A DNA stretch of 64,000 nucleotides from Pseudooceanicola batsensis HTCC2597. GTDB lineage: Bacteria > Pseudomonadota > Alphaproteobacteria > Rhodobacterales > Rhodobacteraceae. Positions 27,617 to 36,618 of this stretch are shown here, one piece after another. The notes beneath the pieces are model-generated. The model saw only the letters and a program-made list of their open reading frames with translations. It was not told where the DNA came from and ran no database searches. Within the stretch, counting starts at the first letter, position 1; each line of letters starts with the position of its first letter. The translations under genes and the position numbers were made by a program. Location: positions 1,475,856-1,539,855 of the forward strand of contig NZ_CH724131.1 in assembly GCF_000152725.1 (NCBI RefSeq), written 5' to 3'.

Positions 27617-28368
27617 CGCTGGAGATCATCACATCCCGCCCCCTCGCCCCGTTCCGCCACGGCTTTTTCACAAGACGTGGCGGCGCCTCCTCGGGGATAT
27701 TCGAGGGGCTGAACTGCGGCCTCGGCTCGTCGGATCAGAGCGAGATCGTCGAGATCAACCGGCACCGGGTCGCGATGGCCATGGGCGTGGCCGATGACGA
27801 CCTCGCCACCGTCGACCAGGTTCATTCCGCCGAGGCCGTGACCGTGCGCGACCCCGTCCGCACCCGCCCCCGGGCAGACGCCCTGGTAACGGACCGGCCC
27901 GGCGTCGCGCTGTCCATCCTGACCGCCGATTGCCAGCCGGTCCTCTTCGCGGATGCCGAAGCCTCGGTGGTCGGGGCCGCCCATGCCGGCTGGAAAGGGG
28001 CGCTGGACGGGGTGCTGGAAGCGACGATCGAGGCGATGGAAGGCCTGGGCGCGCGGCGCGACCGCATCCGCGCCGTCATCGGGCCCACGATCAGCCAGCA
28101 GGCCTATGAGGTCGGGCCGGAGTTCCTGGACCGCTTCCTGGCCGAGGATCCCGACAACGCCCGTTTCTTCGCGGGGGGCGAAGCCGACCGGGTGCATTTC
28201 GACCTGCCGTCCTACGGGCTCAGCCGACTGCGTCAGGCCGGCGTGGCCGAGGCCGAATGGACCGGTCACTGCACCTATGCCGATCCCCGGCGCTTCTATT
28301 CCTATCGGCGGACTACCCATGCGGGCGAAGCGGATTACGGGCGCCTGATCTCGGTGATCCGCATCTGA
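27601..28368 (+). CDS. pgeF: peptidoglycan editing factor PgeF (YfiH / polyphenol oxidase family)
   Basis: A 255-residue multicopper-like DUF152 protein. E. coli PgeF removes wrongly incorporated amino acids such as L-serine from UDP-MurNAc precursors; older annotation is laccase-like polyphenol oxidase. Zinc-binding residues appear as QVHSAEAV, LTADCQPVL and AAHAGWKG. The C terminus has HCTYADPRRFYSYRR, typical of the family. Overlaps the methyltransferase gene by 16 bases. Last gene of lgt-midA-pgeF. Confidence 0.93.
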   Translation: MADRMTLEIITSRPLAPFRHGFFTRRGGASSGIFEGLNCGLGSSDQSEIVEINRHRVAMAMGVADDDLATVDQVHSAEAVTVRDPVRTRPRADALVTDRPGVALSILTADCQPVLFADAEASVVGAAHAGWKGALDGVLEATIEAMEGLGARRDRIRAVIGPTISQQAYEVGPEFLDRFLAEDPDNARFFAGGEADRVHFDLPSYGLSRLRQAGVAEAEWTGHCTYADPRRFYSYRRTTHAGEADYGRLISVIRI

Positions 28369-28419
28369 CGGCGCCCCATTGCCGCCGGAATTGACCCTGC
28401 GTCAGGACAAAAGTCGCCT

Positions 28420-28435
28420 GTTAACAAAGGTTAAC
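28420..28435. promoter_or_regulatory. paired GTTAAC palindromes upstream of the small basic protein gene
   Basis: Two identical GTTAAC hexamers separated by AAAG, so their centres are 10 bases apart on one face of the helix. The pair contains TTAA-N6-TTAA, one base short of the CtrA consensus TTAA-N7-TTAA. It lies about 130 bases before the 45-codon gene. Could be an operator; the binding protein is unknown. Confidence 0.35.
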
Positions 28436-28564
28436 GCGTCTCGGGATCCCGGGCGCAGAATTCTCCAAATTGCCCTCATTCGTCCCACTCAGGCCGCAAA
28501 GCAAGGGCAGGCTGAGTGCATGAACCGGACCAACCGGCACGAGCAGAATGAAAGGATCAAGCGC

Positions 28565-28702
28565 ATGAAGGCCAAGCAGAAAAGATGGATCCAGTCGGTC
28601 GTCGCTACGGCAAAGACGACCGAGGTCAAGCTCCCTTCTCAGCGCGGCAACCGCGACGCCGTGGCCCGCCGCATCCGCGCCGCCGCCCGCCGCGCCGCCT
28701 GA
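28565..28702 (+). CDS. small basic protein (45 residues)
   Basis: Encodes MKAKQKRWIQSVVATAKTTE followed by a Lys/Arg-rich tail ending RAAARRAA. I recall similar 45-60 residue basic proteins with K(R)WIQSVVATAK in other Rhodobacteraceae, without known function. The ATG at 28565 follows AAAGGA at good spacing; an in-frame ATG at 28520 would give 60 residues with a weaker ribosome site. The strongly basic composition suggests nucleic-acid or ribosome binding; this is inference. Not obviously in an operon. Confidence 0.6.
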   Translation: MKAKQKRWIQSVVATAKTTEVKLPSQRGNRDAVARRIRAAARRAA

Positions 28703-29045
28703 TCCGGGCCTCGAGACACGGAATACGGCCCCGCTGTCCCGGGGCGCGTCGCGGCGGTCTTCATCCCCGGCACCGCCGCACCGGGAGAGACGGCACTTTG
28801 CTGCCGCCTCTCCCATCCTTCCCTCCGATTCGGAGCCGCCGCCGTCAATTGCGGCGGGATTGCGCCCGGAACGCGCGACAATGATCCCGATATCGCCCGG
28901 ATTGCCCGCTCCCCGCGGACCAATCGGTGCCGGATTTTGACAGATCCCCGATCCATCAGCACATTTTCCCCATCTGATCCACAGAGTCCTTCTGTGTTGT
29001 CGGTGGGGGCCGACACGGATGTGACGCCGAGCAAAGGTGTTGCTG
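28703..29045. other. 343-base intergenic region ahead of the Hint-domain gene
   Basis: No gene is supported. It contains GC-rich hairpins: GCCCCG/CGGGGC shortly after the small basic gene (without a T-run), CACAGA/TCTGTG at 28980-28996, and GTCGG/CCGAC just after it. These could end the upstream transcript and shape the leader of the downstream gene. No clear promoter was placed. Confidence 0.4.
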
Positions 29046-29783
29046 ATGACTGGTCCTCTACCATCCGCCCAGGCGGCCTATTTCCCGCAATCCCGCAGCA
29101 GTCGTCCGCTGCCCGCGATGCGGCCCTACTACACGATGTACGCGACCGAGAACGGGTTTGGCGAACAGGAGGTCCGGGCGCCCTCTTCGCCGGAATTTCA
29201 GAGCGCATTCAACGCCTTCGCGCATGGCTCGCTGATCGCGACCGAGACGGGAGACGTCGCGGTGGAGGACCTTCGGCCGGGCATGCAGGTCCTGACGCGA
29301 GAGAGGGGACCGCAACCTGTCCAGTGGATCGGCATCATGACCCACATCCCCTCGCCCCATAGCGGCAAGCTTCTCACCCGGGTGACCGCCGGCCGGTTCG
29401 GCACCGCCCAGCCCGAACTCGATCTCCTGGCCGGCCCGGGCGCCCGGATGCTGCACCGCCCGACAGGCGACCGGTTCGCCTGCGGAGACAAGTTCGCCTA
29501 CACCCCCCTGCGCGACTACATCGACGGCGACAGCGTGATCGGGATCGCCCCGCGCATGGCGACCGACACCTACCACATCTGCCTGCGCCATCACGGCACG
29601 ATCCGCGTCTGCGGCCTCGACATGGAGACCTTCCATCCCGGCATGACGATCCTGGGCCAGATGGGCGCCCACACCCGCGACCTCTTCGTATCGATGTTCC
29701 CGCACATCCGGCGCGCGACCGATTTCGGCCAGCTCGCCCATCCGCGGCTGACGCTGCGATCCCTCGGCGACGAGGCGGCCTGA
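29046..29783 (+). CDS. Hint (Hedgehog/intein) domain-containing protein
   Basis: A 245-residue protein carrying the Hint_2 domain common in Rhodobacteraceae, often in secreted repeat proteins. Residues about 65-105 match the opening of the fold (FAHGSLIATETGD, VEDLRPGMQVLTR, PVQWIG), but the usual nucleophile Cys after the block-A position is Ala-His here, so self-splicing is not expected. The C-terminal half has the paired 'His-X-His' type PFHPGMTI-like ending (ETFHPGMTIL). No signal peptide or T1SS repeats. Stands alone as an orphan. The ATG at 29046 follows AAAGG. Confidence 0.8.
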   Translation: MTGPLPSAQAAYFPQSRSSRPLPAMRPYYTMYATENGFGEQEVRAPSSPEFQSAFNAFAHGSLIATETGDVAVEDLRPGMQVLTRERGPQPVQWIGIMTHIPSPHSGKLLTRVTAGRFGTAQPELDLLAGPGARMLHRPTGDRFACGDKFAYTPLRDYIDGDSVIGIAPRMATDTYHICLRHHGTIRVCGLDMETFHPGMTILGQMGAHTRDLFVSMFPHIRRATDFGQLAHPRLTLRSLGDEAA

Positions 29784-29785
29784 GG

Positions 29786-30286
29786 TCAGGCGGTCCGGCT
29801 CAGCCGTTCCTCGAGTATGTCGAACGGCACGCCGGGCTCGTCCTTGGCGCCGCGAATGACCAGCGAGGTCTTGACGCTCGCCACGTTCTCGGCCGCGGTC
29901 AACTGCCCGGTCAGGAACGACTGGAAGGTCGACAGGTCGGGCGCGACGCATTTCAGGATGAAATCCACCTCTCCGTTCAGCATGTGACATTCCCGGACCA
30001 GCGGCCAGTCCCGGCACCGCGCCTCGAAGGCCGACAGGTCGGTCTCGGCCTGGCTGACAAGGCCGACCATCGCGAAGACCTGCACCTCGAATCCCAGTTC
30101 GCGGCTATCGACCTGCGCATGGTATCCCTTGATGAAGCCCGCCTCTTCAAGCGTGCGGACCCGGCGCAGGCATGGGGGCGCGGAAATGCCGACCCTCTTG
30201 GCGAGCTCGACATTGGTCATGCGTCCGTCGGCCTGCAACTCGGCCAGTATCTTCCGGTCAATCGCGTCCAGACGGGTGCCCGCCAT
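29786..30286 (-). CDS. Lrp/AsnC family transcriptional regulator
   Basis: A 166-residue Lrp-type regulator. N-terminal winged helix (LDAIDRKILAELQADGRMTN and VGISAPPCLRRVRTLEEAG), then the RAM effector-binding domain (about 75-150) with VRECHMLNGEVDFILKCVAPD. The GDxD-like position in the RAM domain reads NGEVDF, usual for amino-acid-sensing members. It is divergent from trxB, so trxB or itself may be the target; this is not shown. ATG at 30286 has CAGGAGG upstream. Confidence 0.93.
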   Translation of the reverse strand: MAGTRLDAIDRKILAELQADGRMTNVELAKRVGISAPPCLRRVRTLEEAGFIKGYHAQVDSRELGFEVQVFAMVGLVSQAETDLSAFEARCRDWPLVRECHMLNGEVDFILKCVAPDLSTFQSFLTGQLTAAENVASVKTSLVIRGAKDEPGVPFDILEERLSRTA

Positions 30287-30455
30287 TCGTGCCTCCTGAA
30301 TTTGCGTTTGTTATAGCAGCGGCGGGACCGTGCGCAATAATGTTTCACACTCGCGCAACATGTGCCATCCTGCCCGCGCGCGGTCTGGTTGCAGCGCCTG
30401 CACGGACCCCCTACATAATCCGGAATCCCTTCCGCGCCATCCCCGGAGTCGCAGC

Positions 30456-31460
30456 ATGTCCGACACTCGCCACACCAAAGTTCTCATCATCGGCTCGGGT
30501 CCGGCCGGGTATACCGCCGGCGTCTATGCCAGCCGGGCCATGCTCGACCCGATCCTCGTGCAGGGGATCGAGCCGGGCGGGCAGCTGACCACCACGACCG
30601 AGGTCGAGAACTGGCCCGGCGACACCGAGGTCCAGGGCCCCGACCTCATGGTGCGGATGGAGGCCCATGCCAAGGCCATGGGCTGCGAGATCATCGGCGA
30701 CATCATCACCGACCTCGACCTGTCGAACCGCCCCTTCACCGCCAGGGGGGACAGCGGCGTGACCTATACGGCGGACGCCGTCATCCTGGCCACCGGCGCC
30801 CGGGCCAAGTGGCTGGGGCTCGACAGCGAAGAGGCCTACAAGGGTTTCGGCGTCTCGGCCTGCGCGACCTGCGACGGCTTTTTCTATCGCGGGCAGGAGA
30901 TCGTGGTGATCGGCGGCGGCAACACGGCCGTGGAAGAGGCCCTCTTCCTCACCAATTTCGCAAGCAAGGTCACGTTGATCCACCGGCGCGACGAGCTTCG
31001 GGCCGAAAAGATCCTGGTCGACCGGCTGATGAAGAACCCCAAGATCGAACCGCTCTGGCATCACGTCCTCGAAGAGGTCGTGGGCGAGGACAACCCCAAG
31101 GGCGTCACGGCGGTCCGGGTCAGGCACGTCGACACCGGCGAGGTCTCGGAGATCCCGACCAAGGGCGTTTTCGTCGCGATCGGCCACGCGCCGGCCTCGG
31201 AACTGGTCAAGGACCAGCTGGAGCTGCACCACGGCGGTTACGTGAAGGTCGAGCCGGGTACGTCCAGGACATCGATTCCCGGGGTTTTCGCGGCGGGCGA
31301 CCTGACCGATCATGTCTACCGGCAGGCGGTGACAAGCGCCGGCATGGGCTGCATGGCGGCGCTGGACGCCGAGAAGTTCCTCGCCGAACAGGGCGACGTC
31401 GAAAGCCGGGACACCACCCTGCCCCTCGGGTACGGCGCTCCGGAAACGGAAGGCGTCTGA
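30456..31460 (+). CDS. trxB: thioredoxin reductase
   Basis: FAD/NADPH enzyme that reduces thioredoxin. The 334-residue chain has the FAD motif GSGPAG at 13-18, the redox pair Cys136-Ala-Thr-Cys139, the NADPH motif GGGNTA at 153-158 and the FAD-binding FAAGDLTD near 285. Family homology starts at [13 protein letters not shown]; an in-frame extension upstream is not conserved. GGAG precedes the ATG by seven bases. Slightly longer C terminus than E. coli TrxB. Divergent from the Lrp regulator. Confidence 0.96.
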   Translation: MSDTRHTKVLIIGSGPAGYTAGVYASRAMLDPILVQGIEPGGQLTTTTEVENWPGDTEVQGPDLMVRMEAHAKAMGCEIIGDIITDLDLSNRPFTARGDSGVTYTADAVILATGARAKWLGLDSEEAYKGFGVSACATCDGFFYRGQEIVVIGGGNTAVEEALFLTNFASKVTLIHRRDELRAEKILVDRLMKNPKIEPLWHHVLEEVVGEDNPKGVTAVRVRHVDTGEVSEIPTKGVFVAIGHAPASELVKDQLELHHGGYVKVEPGTSRTSIPGVFAAGDLTDHVYRQAVTSAGMGCMAALDAEKFLAEQGDVESRDTTLPLGYGAPETEGV

Positions 31461-31509
31461 GCCGCGCGCGGCTTGAATGCCGCCCGTCGGACCCGCTAGC
31501 ATCGCGCGC

Positions 31510-33261
31510 ATGGCCAGCACCAGCGACACGACCGGACATGCGGGGCGAACGAAGGACGTGACGCCCCGCCGACGCCCTGCCCACGCCGGGGGCGGCCGCG
31601 CCCTGACCTTCGCCCTCGCCGCCATCGCTTCGATCGCGGGCGCCCAGGCGCAGGCCGACCGGATGACAATGCCGGGAAGCCTGCCGCTCGATGCGCAGGT
31701 CTCGTCCGGAACGGTGCGCCTGATCTGGCCCGACGCCAGTCCGAAGCGTGTCGGAAACGTCGAGGTCAGCCGGCGGATCCTCAACGATTACCTCAAGGAC
31801 CCGTGGCGGGTCATCGCCCCCCAGATCGGTCCGGTCGTCGCCTTTCGCGACGACGAGGCGGCCCCCGGCGTCGCCTGGGAATATCGCGTCCGCCGTTTCG
31901 CCAAGCAGTTGCACGATCAGGGGCATTACGTCGCCGGCACGAAAATTCCCGCCACCGAAACGCGCGGCACCGCGATCCTTGTGATCGACGAGAGCATCGC
32001 GGACGACCTGCGCCCGGAACTCGACCGATTCCACGACGACCTGACCGGCGATGGCTGGCACGTCAGGCGATTGCAGACCCCGAGCGGGCGCGGCATCGAA
32101 AAGACCGAGGAACTCGCCAGGGCACGCAAGCTCAAGGACCGCATCCGGGCCCTGCACGAGGCGGGCGGCCGGGGCGATGTCTCGATCATCCTCGTCGGCC
32201 ATGTGCCCCTCGTGATGAGCGGAAGCACGGCGCCGGACGGGCACAAGATCCGGGCGTTCGGGTCCGACCTCTTCTATGCCGACATCGACGGAACCTGGCC
32301 GGCGAAGCCGGACGGTACGCTCGTCCCGAGCCGCATTCCCGACGGTCGGATCGAAGCCTCGGTGGGGCGTATCGACTTCACGAACTTCACGCGGGAGGCA
32401 CCGGAGAAAGAGATCGGCTATCTCCGGGCGTATTTCGATCGCAACCATGCCTGGCGGCACGGTGAAGGGCCCGCGTTGCGGAACGCCTATTATGGAAGCG
32501 TCGGACATCTCGGGGTCGAGAAGAACGGACTCGCCAATATCGTCGGTCCCGAGGCGATGGTCGAAGGCGGCCACCAGACCACCGGACAGGAGCGCCGCTG
32601 GCTCTGGGGGGTGGACTTCGGCAACTACAAGGGCTGGGACTATATCGCGGAGGGCCACAGGGCCCGGCCGGTCTTTGCGATCAACTTCGGCAGCAACAAG
32701 CTGAGCATCGAGCGGCCGGGCAACGCCATGACCGCGATGCTGACCGATCCGAGCGAGGCCCTGGCGGTGGCATGGGGCGGCCGGCCGGCCTGGCAAATCC
32801 ACGCGATGGCGCTCGGCCGCACGATTGGCGACGCGCAGCTCCGGACGGTGAACAACGGCCCGCCCGCGGGAGAGGGTTTTTTCGAGACCGAATACCTGCC
32901 GACCGGACAATACCCCTTCATCCACCCGATCTGGGGCAATCTTCTGGGCGATCCGACGCTGCACGCCTTTCCCGTGAAACCGCCGGGCGAACTTATGGCG
33001 AAGCGATCGGACGACCGCGTCACCCTCACATGGTCGACCGGCGACCGCGAGGACGGAACCTATTGGGTCTATCGTGAAACACCGGACGGCGTCTTCGAGA
33101 AGATCGGCGCCACCGCGCCGGGGGAAACGAGGTATTCCGTTGCTGCGCCGGAGAATGCAACGACCCGCTACATGGTCCGGCGACACGTGCTGAACACCGT
33201 GCATGCCGGATCATTCCACGCCCTTTCGCAGGGGATCTTCGCCACCTGCTGCGATTCGTGA
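31510..33261 (+). CDS. secreted protein with gingipain-like (C25) fold, apparently inactive
   Basis: A 583-residue exported protein: signal peptide at about 25-50 (ALTFALAAIASIAGAQAQA), a fibronectin-III-like domain (about 60-125), a long central domain, and a C-terminal FN3-like domain (about 490-575; RVTLTWSTGD, TYWVYRETPDG). Central motifs resemble C25 peptidases: GSDLFYADIDGTWP, a GRIEASVGRID segment and NLLGDPTL near residue 480. The catalytic Cys expected in the strand before this is replaced (AINFGSNK, near 391), so peptidase activity is doubtful. Start uncertain: ATG at 31477 would add 11 residues. No obvious operon partner; follows trxB by 49 bases. Confidence 0.55.
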   Translation: MASTSDTTGHAGRTKDVTPRRRPAHAGGGRALTFALAAIASIAGAQAQADRMTMPGSLPLDAQVSSGTVRLIWPDASPKRVGNVEVSRRILNDYLKDPWRVIAPQIGPVVAFRDDEAAPGVAWEYRVRRFAKQLHDQGHYVAGTKIPATETRGTAILVIDESIADDLRPELDRFHDDLTGDGWHVRRLQTPSGRGIEKTEELARARKLKDRIRALHEAGGRGDVSIILVGHVPLVMSGSTAPDGHKIRAFGSDLFYADIDGTWPAKPDGTLVPSRIPDGRIEASVGRIDFTNFTREAPEKEIGYLRAYFDRNHAWRHGEGPALRNAYYGSVGHLGVEKNGLANIVGPEAMVEGGHQTTGQERRWLWGVDFGNYKGWDYIAEGHRARPVFAINFGSNKLSIERPGNAMTAMLTDPSEALAVAWGGRPAWQIHAMALGRTIGDAQLRTVNNGPPAGEGFFETEYLPTGQYPFIHPIWGNLLGDPTLHAFPVKPPGELMAKRSDDRVTLTWSTGDREDGTYWVYRETPDGVFEKIGATAPGETRYSVAAPENATTRYMVRRHVLNTVHAGSFHALSQGIFATCCDS

Positions 33262-33504
33262 CCGAACCGGGATTCCGGGGTCCGACAGTCGGCAGCGCGA
33301 GACCGAGCGCACCCGACGAAACAGTATCTCGCCCACGACGGATTCCTACACCATCGCGCACCAATAGGGCGCTGCGCCGCGGCAGAAGTGCCGCAAATTC
33401 GCCCCATTTCCGACTAGCCGCTTGCCATCCGTTTCGTGCCGGGACTAAGGAGCAGCCCATATAGCGCCCCGTCGTGCCGAACCGCAATTTTTCGAGAGTA
33501 CCCG

Positions 33505-35220
33505 ATGTCCACGCCCAATCTCGCCCCCATCCCCGAGCTTTTCGTCTCATACGAGTCCGCTCAGAAACTTAAAATCGAAGCCGCGGACCTCACCAGCTGG
33601 GATCTCTCCCCGCGCCAGATCTGCGATCTCGAACTGCTCATGAACGGCGGCTTCAACCCGCTCAAGGGGTTCCTGACGGAAGCGGACTATACCAGCGTGG
33701 TCGAGAACATGCGCCTGGCGGACGGCTCGCTCTGGCCGATGCCGATCACGCTGGACGTCTCCGAGGCCTTCGCCGACAGCATCGAGATCGGACAGGACAT
33801 CGCCCTGCGCGACCAGGAGGGCGTGATCCTCGGCACCATGACCGTCACCGACCGCTGGACGCCGGACAAGGCGAAAGAGGCCGAGATGGTCTTCGGCGCC
33901 GATGACGATGCCCACCCGGCCGTGAACTATCTGCACAACACCGCCGGCAAGGTGTATCTCGGCGGCCCGATCACCGGCATCCAGCAGCCGGTTCACTACG
34001 ATTTCCGCGCCCGACGCGACACGCCGAACGAGCTGCGCGCCTATTTCCGCAAGCTCGGCTGGCGCAAGGTCGTGGCCTTCCAGACCCGCAACCCGCTGCA
34101 CCGTGCGCACCAGGAACTGACCTTTCGCGCGGCCAAGGAAGCCCAGGCCAACCTGCTGATCCACCCGGTCGTCGGCATGACCAAGCCGGGCGACGTCGAT
34201 CACTTCACCCGCGTCCGCTGCTACGAAGCCGTGCTGGACAAATATCCCAGCTCGACCACCACGATGTCGCTTCTGCCCCTCGCCATGCGGATGGCCGGCC
34301 CGCGCGAAGCCGTCTGGCACGGCCTGATCCGCAAGAACTTCGGCGTGACCCACTTCATCGTGGGCCGCGATCACGCCGGTCCCGGTTCGAACTCTCAGGG
34401 CGAGGATTTCTACGGCCCCTACGACGCGCAGGAGCTCTTCAAGCAGCACGAAGAGGAAATGGGCATCACGATGGTGCCGTTCAAACACATGGTCTATGTG
34501 CAGGAACGGGCGCAATACGAACCCAACGACGAGATCGCGGACAAGGATGACGTCACCATCCTCAACATCTCGGGCACGGAATTGCGCCGCCGCCTGGCCG
34601 AGGGGCTGGAGATCCCCGACTGGTTCTCGTTCCCCGAAGTGGTCCGGGAGCTTCGCAAGACCCGGCCGCCGCGCTCGAAACAGGGCTTCACCGTGTTCTT
34701 CACCGGCTTCTCCGGCTCGGGCAAGTCGACGATCGCCAATGCGCTCATGGTCAAGCTGATGGAGATGGGCGGCCGCCCCGTGACGCTTCTAGACGGCGAC
34801 ATCGTCCGCAAGAACCTGTCGTCCGAACTCGGGTTCTCCAAGGAACACCGCGACCTCAACATCCGGCGTATCGGCTATGTCGCCTCGGAAATCACCAAGA
34901 ACGGCGGCATTGCGATCTGCGCGCCGATCGCGCCCTACTCGGCGACCCGCCGCGCCGTGCGCGAGGATATCGAGCAATACGGCGCCTTCCTCGAGGTCCA
35001 TGTCGCCACGTCGCTCGAGGAATGCGAACGCCGCGACCGCAAGGGCCTCTACAAGCTGGCGCGCGAGGGCAAGATCAAGGAATTTACCGGGATCTCCGAT
35101 CCCTACGACGTGCCGGAAAACCCCGAGCTGCGCGTCGAGACCGAGAATGTCGATGTCGACAACTGCGCGCATCAGGTGATCCTCAAGCTGGAAAGCCTCG
35201 GCCTGATCGCGGCGCACTGA
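33505..35220 (+). CDS. bifunctional sulfate adenylyltransferase/adenylylsulfate kinase
   Basis: A 571-residue fusion that activates sulfate to APS and phosphorylates it to PAPS. ATP sulfurylase (residues 1 to about 390) has QTRNPLHRAH at 193 and GRDHAG at 287; APS kinase has the P-loop GFSGSGKST at 401-409, LDGDIVRKNLSSELGFS and RRDRKGLYKLAREG. The ATG at 33505 starts the family homology. Upstream are 243 bases without a gene. Downstream a bidirectional terminator separates it from the antiporter. Feeds assimilatory sulfur metabolism, which also supplies MetZ with sulfide. Confidence 0.94.
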   Translation: MSTPNLAPIPELFVSYESAQKLKIEAADLTSWDLSPRQICDLELLMNGGFNPLKGFLTEADYTSVVENMRLADGSLWPMPITLDVSEAFADSIEIGQDIALRDQEGVILGTMTVTDRWTPDKAKEAEMVFGADDDAHPAVNYLHNTAGKVYLGGPITGIQQPVHYDFRARRDTPNELRAYFRKLGWRKVVAFQTRNPLHRAHQELTFRAAKEAQANLLIHPVVGMTKPGDVDHFTRVRCYEAVLDKYPSSTTTMSLLPLAMRMAGPREAVWHGLIRKNFGVTHFIVGRDHAGPGSNSQGEDFYGPYDAQELFKQHEEEMGITMVPFKHMVYVQERAQYEPNDEIADKDDVTILNISGTELRRRLAEGLEIPDWFSFPEVVRELRKTRPPRSKQGFTVFFTGFSGSGKSTIANALMVKLMEMGGRPVTLLDGDIVRKNLSSELGFSKEHRDLNIRRIGYVASEITKNGGIAICAPIAPYSATRRAVREDIEQYGAFLEVHVATSLEECERRDRKGLYKLAREGKIKEFTGISDPYDVPENPELRVETENVDVDNCAHQVILKLESLGLIAAH

Positions 35221-35242
35221 ACGCCGCGTTCCGAGCGTGACG

Positions 35243-35267
35243 CAGGCTGCCCCATCGGGGCAGCCTG
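35243..35267. terminator. bidirectional hairpin terminator
   Basis: CAGGCTGCCCC and GGGGCAGCCTG form an 11-base perfect stem around ATC, followed on the plus strand by TCTGCGTT. It sits between the converging Sat-CysC and antiporter genes, so it can serve both. Confidence 0.85.
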
Positions 35268-35274
35268 TCTGCGT

Positions 35275-36519
35275 TCAGCGGTCGGTCGCGCGGGCCATCG
35301 CCCAGCCCACGCTGAAGCCGTGAAGCAGGGTCGAGGCCAGGATCACCAGCGCGACGAGCGACCACAGCGAATGCTCGTCGACGAATTCGATGTGGGATCC
35401 CGCGTAGCACAGGTAATAGATCGACCCGATGCCCCGGACCCCGTAGACCGAGACGATCGCGCGGTCGGCCGAGGGCATCCGCAGCCCCGCAAGCGCGACC
35501 CAACCCGACAACGGCCGGATGACGAACAGGAGGATCAGGGCCATCGCCACGTGCGACAGTTCGAGATCGGCCAGAAGCAGGGGCAGCATCGTCCCGAGCG
35601 CCACGAGCAGCCCGGCCGTCAGCGCGTGTTCGATCGCCTCGCAGAAATCGTGCAGCTTCCGGTGGAATCGGTCCTCCTGTTCGATGCGCCGCAGCGACAG
35701 CCCCATGACCGTCACCGCGACAAAGCCATAGCCCTCGACCAGTTCGGTCGATCCGTAGCACAGCAGCACGCCCGCGATCGCCACCACGCCCGATCCGGTC
35801 TCGGCCAGTGTCGCGTTGCCCGGGATGCGGAACAGCACGTATCCAAGCGCCTTGCCGCCCAGCCAACCCGTAAGGCACCCGACGGCAATGCGATAGATCA
35901 CGTCGAGCAGCACCCATTCCGCCAGCCAGGCCTGCGGCGCGAAGCCCTGCGCCGCCACGATCAGCCCGAGGTACACGAACGGAAAGGCCAGCCCGTCATT
36001 CAGTGCCGCCTCGGTCGTCAGGGTAAAGCGGACGGGGTGTTCCTTGCCTTCCAGCGGCGGCCCGACCTGCACATCCGCCGCCAAAACCGGATCCGTGGGC
36101 GCCAGCACGGCGCCGAGCAGAATGGCCCCCGCAAGTGTCATCCCGGCGATCCCCGTCCCCAGCAGCGCCAGGGTCAGGATCGTCAGCGGCATGGCCACCG
36201 CAAGCATCCGGAACGTCGGCCTCCAGTCGGACCAGGTTCCCAGCCGGTCGATCCGCATCCCCGACCCGAAGAGCGACACGATGACCGTCAGTTCGCTGAT
36301 CAACTCCCATGCGCGCGGATGCTCGCGCGGGTCCGGCAGGGGCCGCGCCTCGGGCAGGATCAGGACGAAGGCCGCGCCGAACAGGATCAGCAACGGCGCC
36401 GCGGCCGGTTCGCGTTGCGACACGAGCCGCGGCAGCCACCGGGCAAGGATGATCACCCCGCCCAGCATGACGAGAATGATGTGATAGGTGTCGAACCCGA
36501 AGAATGCGTCGTCCGTCAT
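35275..36519 (-). CDS. cation:proton antiporter (CPA1/NhaP type)
   Basis: A 414-residue inner-membrane protein with about 12 hydrophobic segments. The family's ion-binding motifs are visible: LGAVLAPTDPVLAADVQVG (the PTDP of CPA1) and LTTEAALNDGLAFPFVYLGL (the ND-like unwound segment). The PTDPV and NDG motifs favour Na+ or K+/H+ exchange, not a defined ion. The ATG at 36519 follows GGAAGG; an upstream in-frame TTG is less likely. Monocistronic, converging on Sat-CysC. Confidence 0.9.
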   Translation of the reverse strand: MTDDAFFGFDTYHIILVMLGGVIILARWLPRLVSQREPAAAPLLILFGAAFVLILPEARPLPDPREHPRAWELISELTVIVSLFGSGMRIDRLGTWSDWRPTFRMLAVAMPLTILTLALLGTGIAGMTLAGAILLGAVLAPTDPVLAADVQVGPPLEGKEHPVRFTLTTEAALNDGLAFPFVYLGLIVAAQGFAPQAWLAEWVLLDVIYRIAVGCLTGWLGGKALGYVLFRIPGNATLAETGSGVVAIAGVLLCYGSTELVEGYGFVAVTVMGLSLRRIEQEDRFHRKLHDFCEAIEHALTAGLLVALGTMLPLLLADLELSHVAMALILLFVIRPLSGWVALAGLRMPSADRAIVSVYGVRGIGSIYYLCYAGSHIEFVDEHSLWSLVALVILASTLLHGFSVGWAMARATDR

Positions 36520-36618
36520 CTGCGCCAACCTTCCGAATTCCGCGGCCCGGTCCCGGGCCGGCGGCCTTCATGATTTAGCGCATTGCCGGTGTTGGCAAAT
36601 CGCGGGTGCGACGCAGCC

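Noticed and set aside
28420..28435. Canonical CtrA binding site
   Set aside because: The spacer is six, not seven bases; kept only as a possible operator.
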